Notes under the pieces: model-generated
Told to the model about the DNA's origin: nothing
What the model saw: only the letters and a program-made list of their open reading frames with translations
The model's database searches: none
Program-made: the position numbers and the translations under genes
DNA from: Candidatus Uhrbacteria bacterium RIFOXYB12_FULL_58_10
GTDB lineage: Bacteria; Patescibacteriota; Patescibacteriia; UBA9934; GWF2-40-263
Direction: 5' to 3'
Assembly (NCBI GenBank): GCA_943357275.1
Contig: CALRGL010000007.1
Location: 1 to 22,024 of the forward strand
DNA: 22,024 bases
Shown: positions 21,733 to 22,024 of the stretch, in pieces
Position numbering within the stretch: position 1 is the first letter of the stretch
Layout: every line of letters starts with the position of its first letter

Positions 21733-21761
21733 TTGACAGGTCGAGAGAGAATGCATAAAGT
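21733..21761 (+). promoter_or_regulatory. Promoter of the AbrB-like gene
   Basis: TTGACA (21733-21738), 17-base spacer, TAAAGT (21756-21761). The -35 is 3 bases from the -35 of the divergent tRNA promoter. Predicted +1 is near 21768. Confidence 0.75.
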
Positions 21762-21785
21762 AGGAAAGTAATACATGATGACTTT

Positions 21786-22024
21786 ATGGCAAACATTGTA
21801 AAAGCAACGAGTAAAGGACAAGTAACGCTTCCATCAAAATGGCGGAAGAATTTTGATACAGATCGCTATTTAATCAAAGAAAAAGGAAACACACTCATTA
21901 TTTCTCCACTTGAAGTGGATGAACTTGAAGATAATCATTGGGAAACGGTTTTTGATGCAAAGCGAGATCATGCAGGAAAAGGGATTCCTATTTCCGAACT
22001 CATTCGTCTTTTAAAAAAGACTCT
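21786..22024 (+). CDS. AbrB/MazE-like swapped-hairpin DNA-binding protein, partial
   Basis: The first 79 codons are seen; the gene runs off the window. The N-terminus MANIVKATSKGQVTLPSKWR is the classical SpoVT/AbrB swapped-hairpin fold (KGQVTLPxxxR), followed by a strand pair ending TLIISPLEVDEL and then an acidic helix (NHWETVFDAKRDHAGKGIPI). Such proteins are transition-state regulators or antitoxins, and the C-terminal extension would fit an antitoxin that wraps its toxin. The toxin, if any, would lie beyond the right edge. No Shine-Dalgarno sequence precedes ATG 21786; AGGAAAG (21762-21768) is better placed for ATG 21775, which opens an eight-codon ORF in another frame ending at 21801. 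Confidence 0.85.
   Translation, partial: MANIVKATSKGQVTLPSKWRKNFDTDRYLIKEKGNTLIISPLEVDELEDNHWETVFDAKRDHAGKGIPISELIRLLKKT

Noticed and set aside
21445..21796. Minus- and plus-strand ORFs over the tRNA region, some of which look protein-like
   Set aside because: They cover the tRNA-Cys gene and two terminator hairpins; hits to such translated tRNA sequence are common annotation artefacts.

Overview
The window looks like a chromosomal segment, spanning the replication origin, of a small-genome bacterium, most likely a Patescibacteria/CPR member. That placement is inferred from compact gene order, short 5' leaders, a trigger factor and class A PBP of the right general type, and no recF after dnaN; no marker gene settles it. 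TGA is used as a stop throughout (for example rnpA and the genes ending at 6404-6406 and 6484-6486), so this is not the recoded Gracilibacteria/Absconditabacteria code. Every strong promoter I can recognise has the form TTGACN-N17-TANNNT with a spacer of exactly 17 bases.

Layout. (1) 1-909: 3' end of a membrane pyrophosphatase (hppA) and its terminator. (2) 924-11431: an accessory block of eight protein genes of mostly unknown function, in several units with their own promoters: 2041<-1076 (DHH-like phosphoesterase candidate), 2585<-2145 (Cys-rich lipoprotein), the pair 4877<-3864 (Rossmann/methyltransferase-like) and 3843<-2713 (Pro-rich protein with a domain repeated three times), 5024->6406 (helical protein), 7668<-6484 (possible winged-helix plus coiled coil), and the operon 7864->9387 and 9393->11387 (multi-HTH-like protein plus a GHKL/MORC-like ATPase with Ig-like domains). 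(3) 11441-13872: housekeeping genes tig, an inositol-monophosphatase family gene and a DUF167 gene. (4) 13913-17607: the origin region, with yidD-rnpA-rpmH leftward and dnaA-dnaN rightward; DnaA boxes lie in both intergenic regions, and a textbook basal unwinding arrangement lies between dnaA and dnaN. (5) 17647-22024: a class A penicillin-binding protein (leftward), a membrane-anchored 3D-domain protein, tRNA-Cys(GCA) with encoded CCA, and the start of an AbrB/MazE-like regulator.

The accessory block is the part most likely to hold something new. Its genes share near-consensus promoters, four of the six transcripts appear to begin with a stem-loop placed exactly at the predicted +1, and the proteins combine putative DNA-binding repeats, proline-rich linkers and coiled coils with a GHKL ATPase whose usual catalytic glutamate is a glutamine. 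I cannot assign a pathway; a chromatin-like, nucleoid or defence role is only a hypothesis.

The origin region reads as a working unit: DnaA boxes overlap the dnaA and rpmH promoters (autoregulation likely), a tiny ORF overlaps the dnaA start by ATGA, and two abutting boxes followed by a C4 tract and DnaA-trios mark the probable unwinding site.
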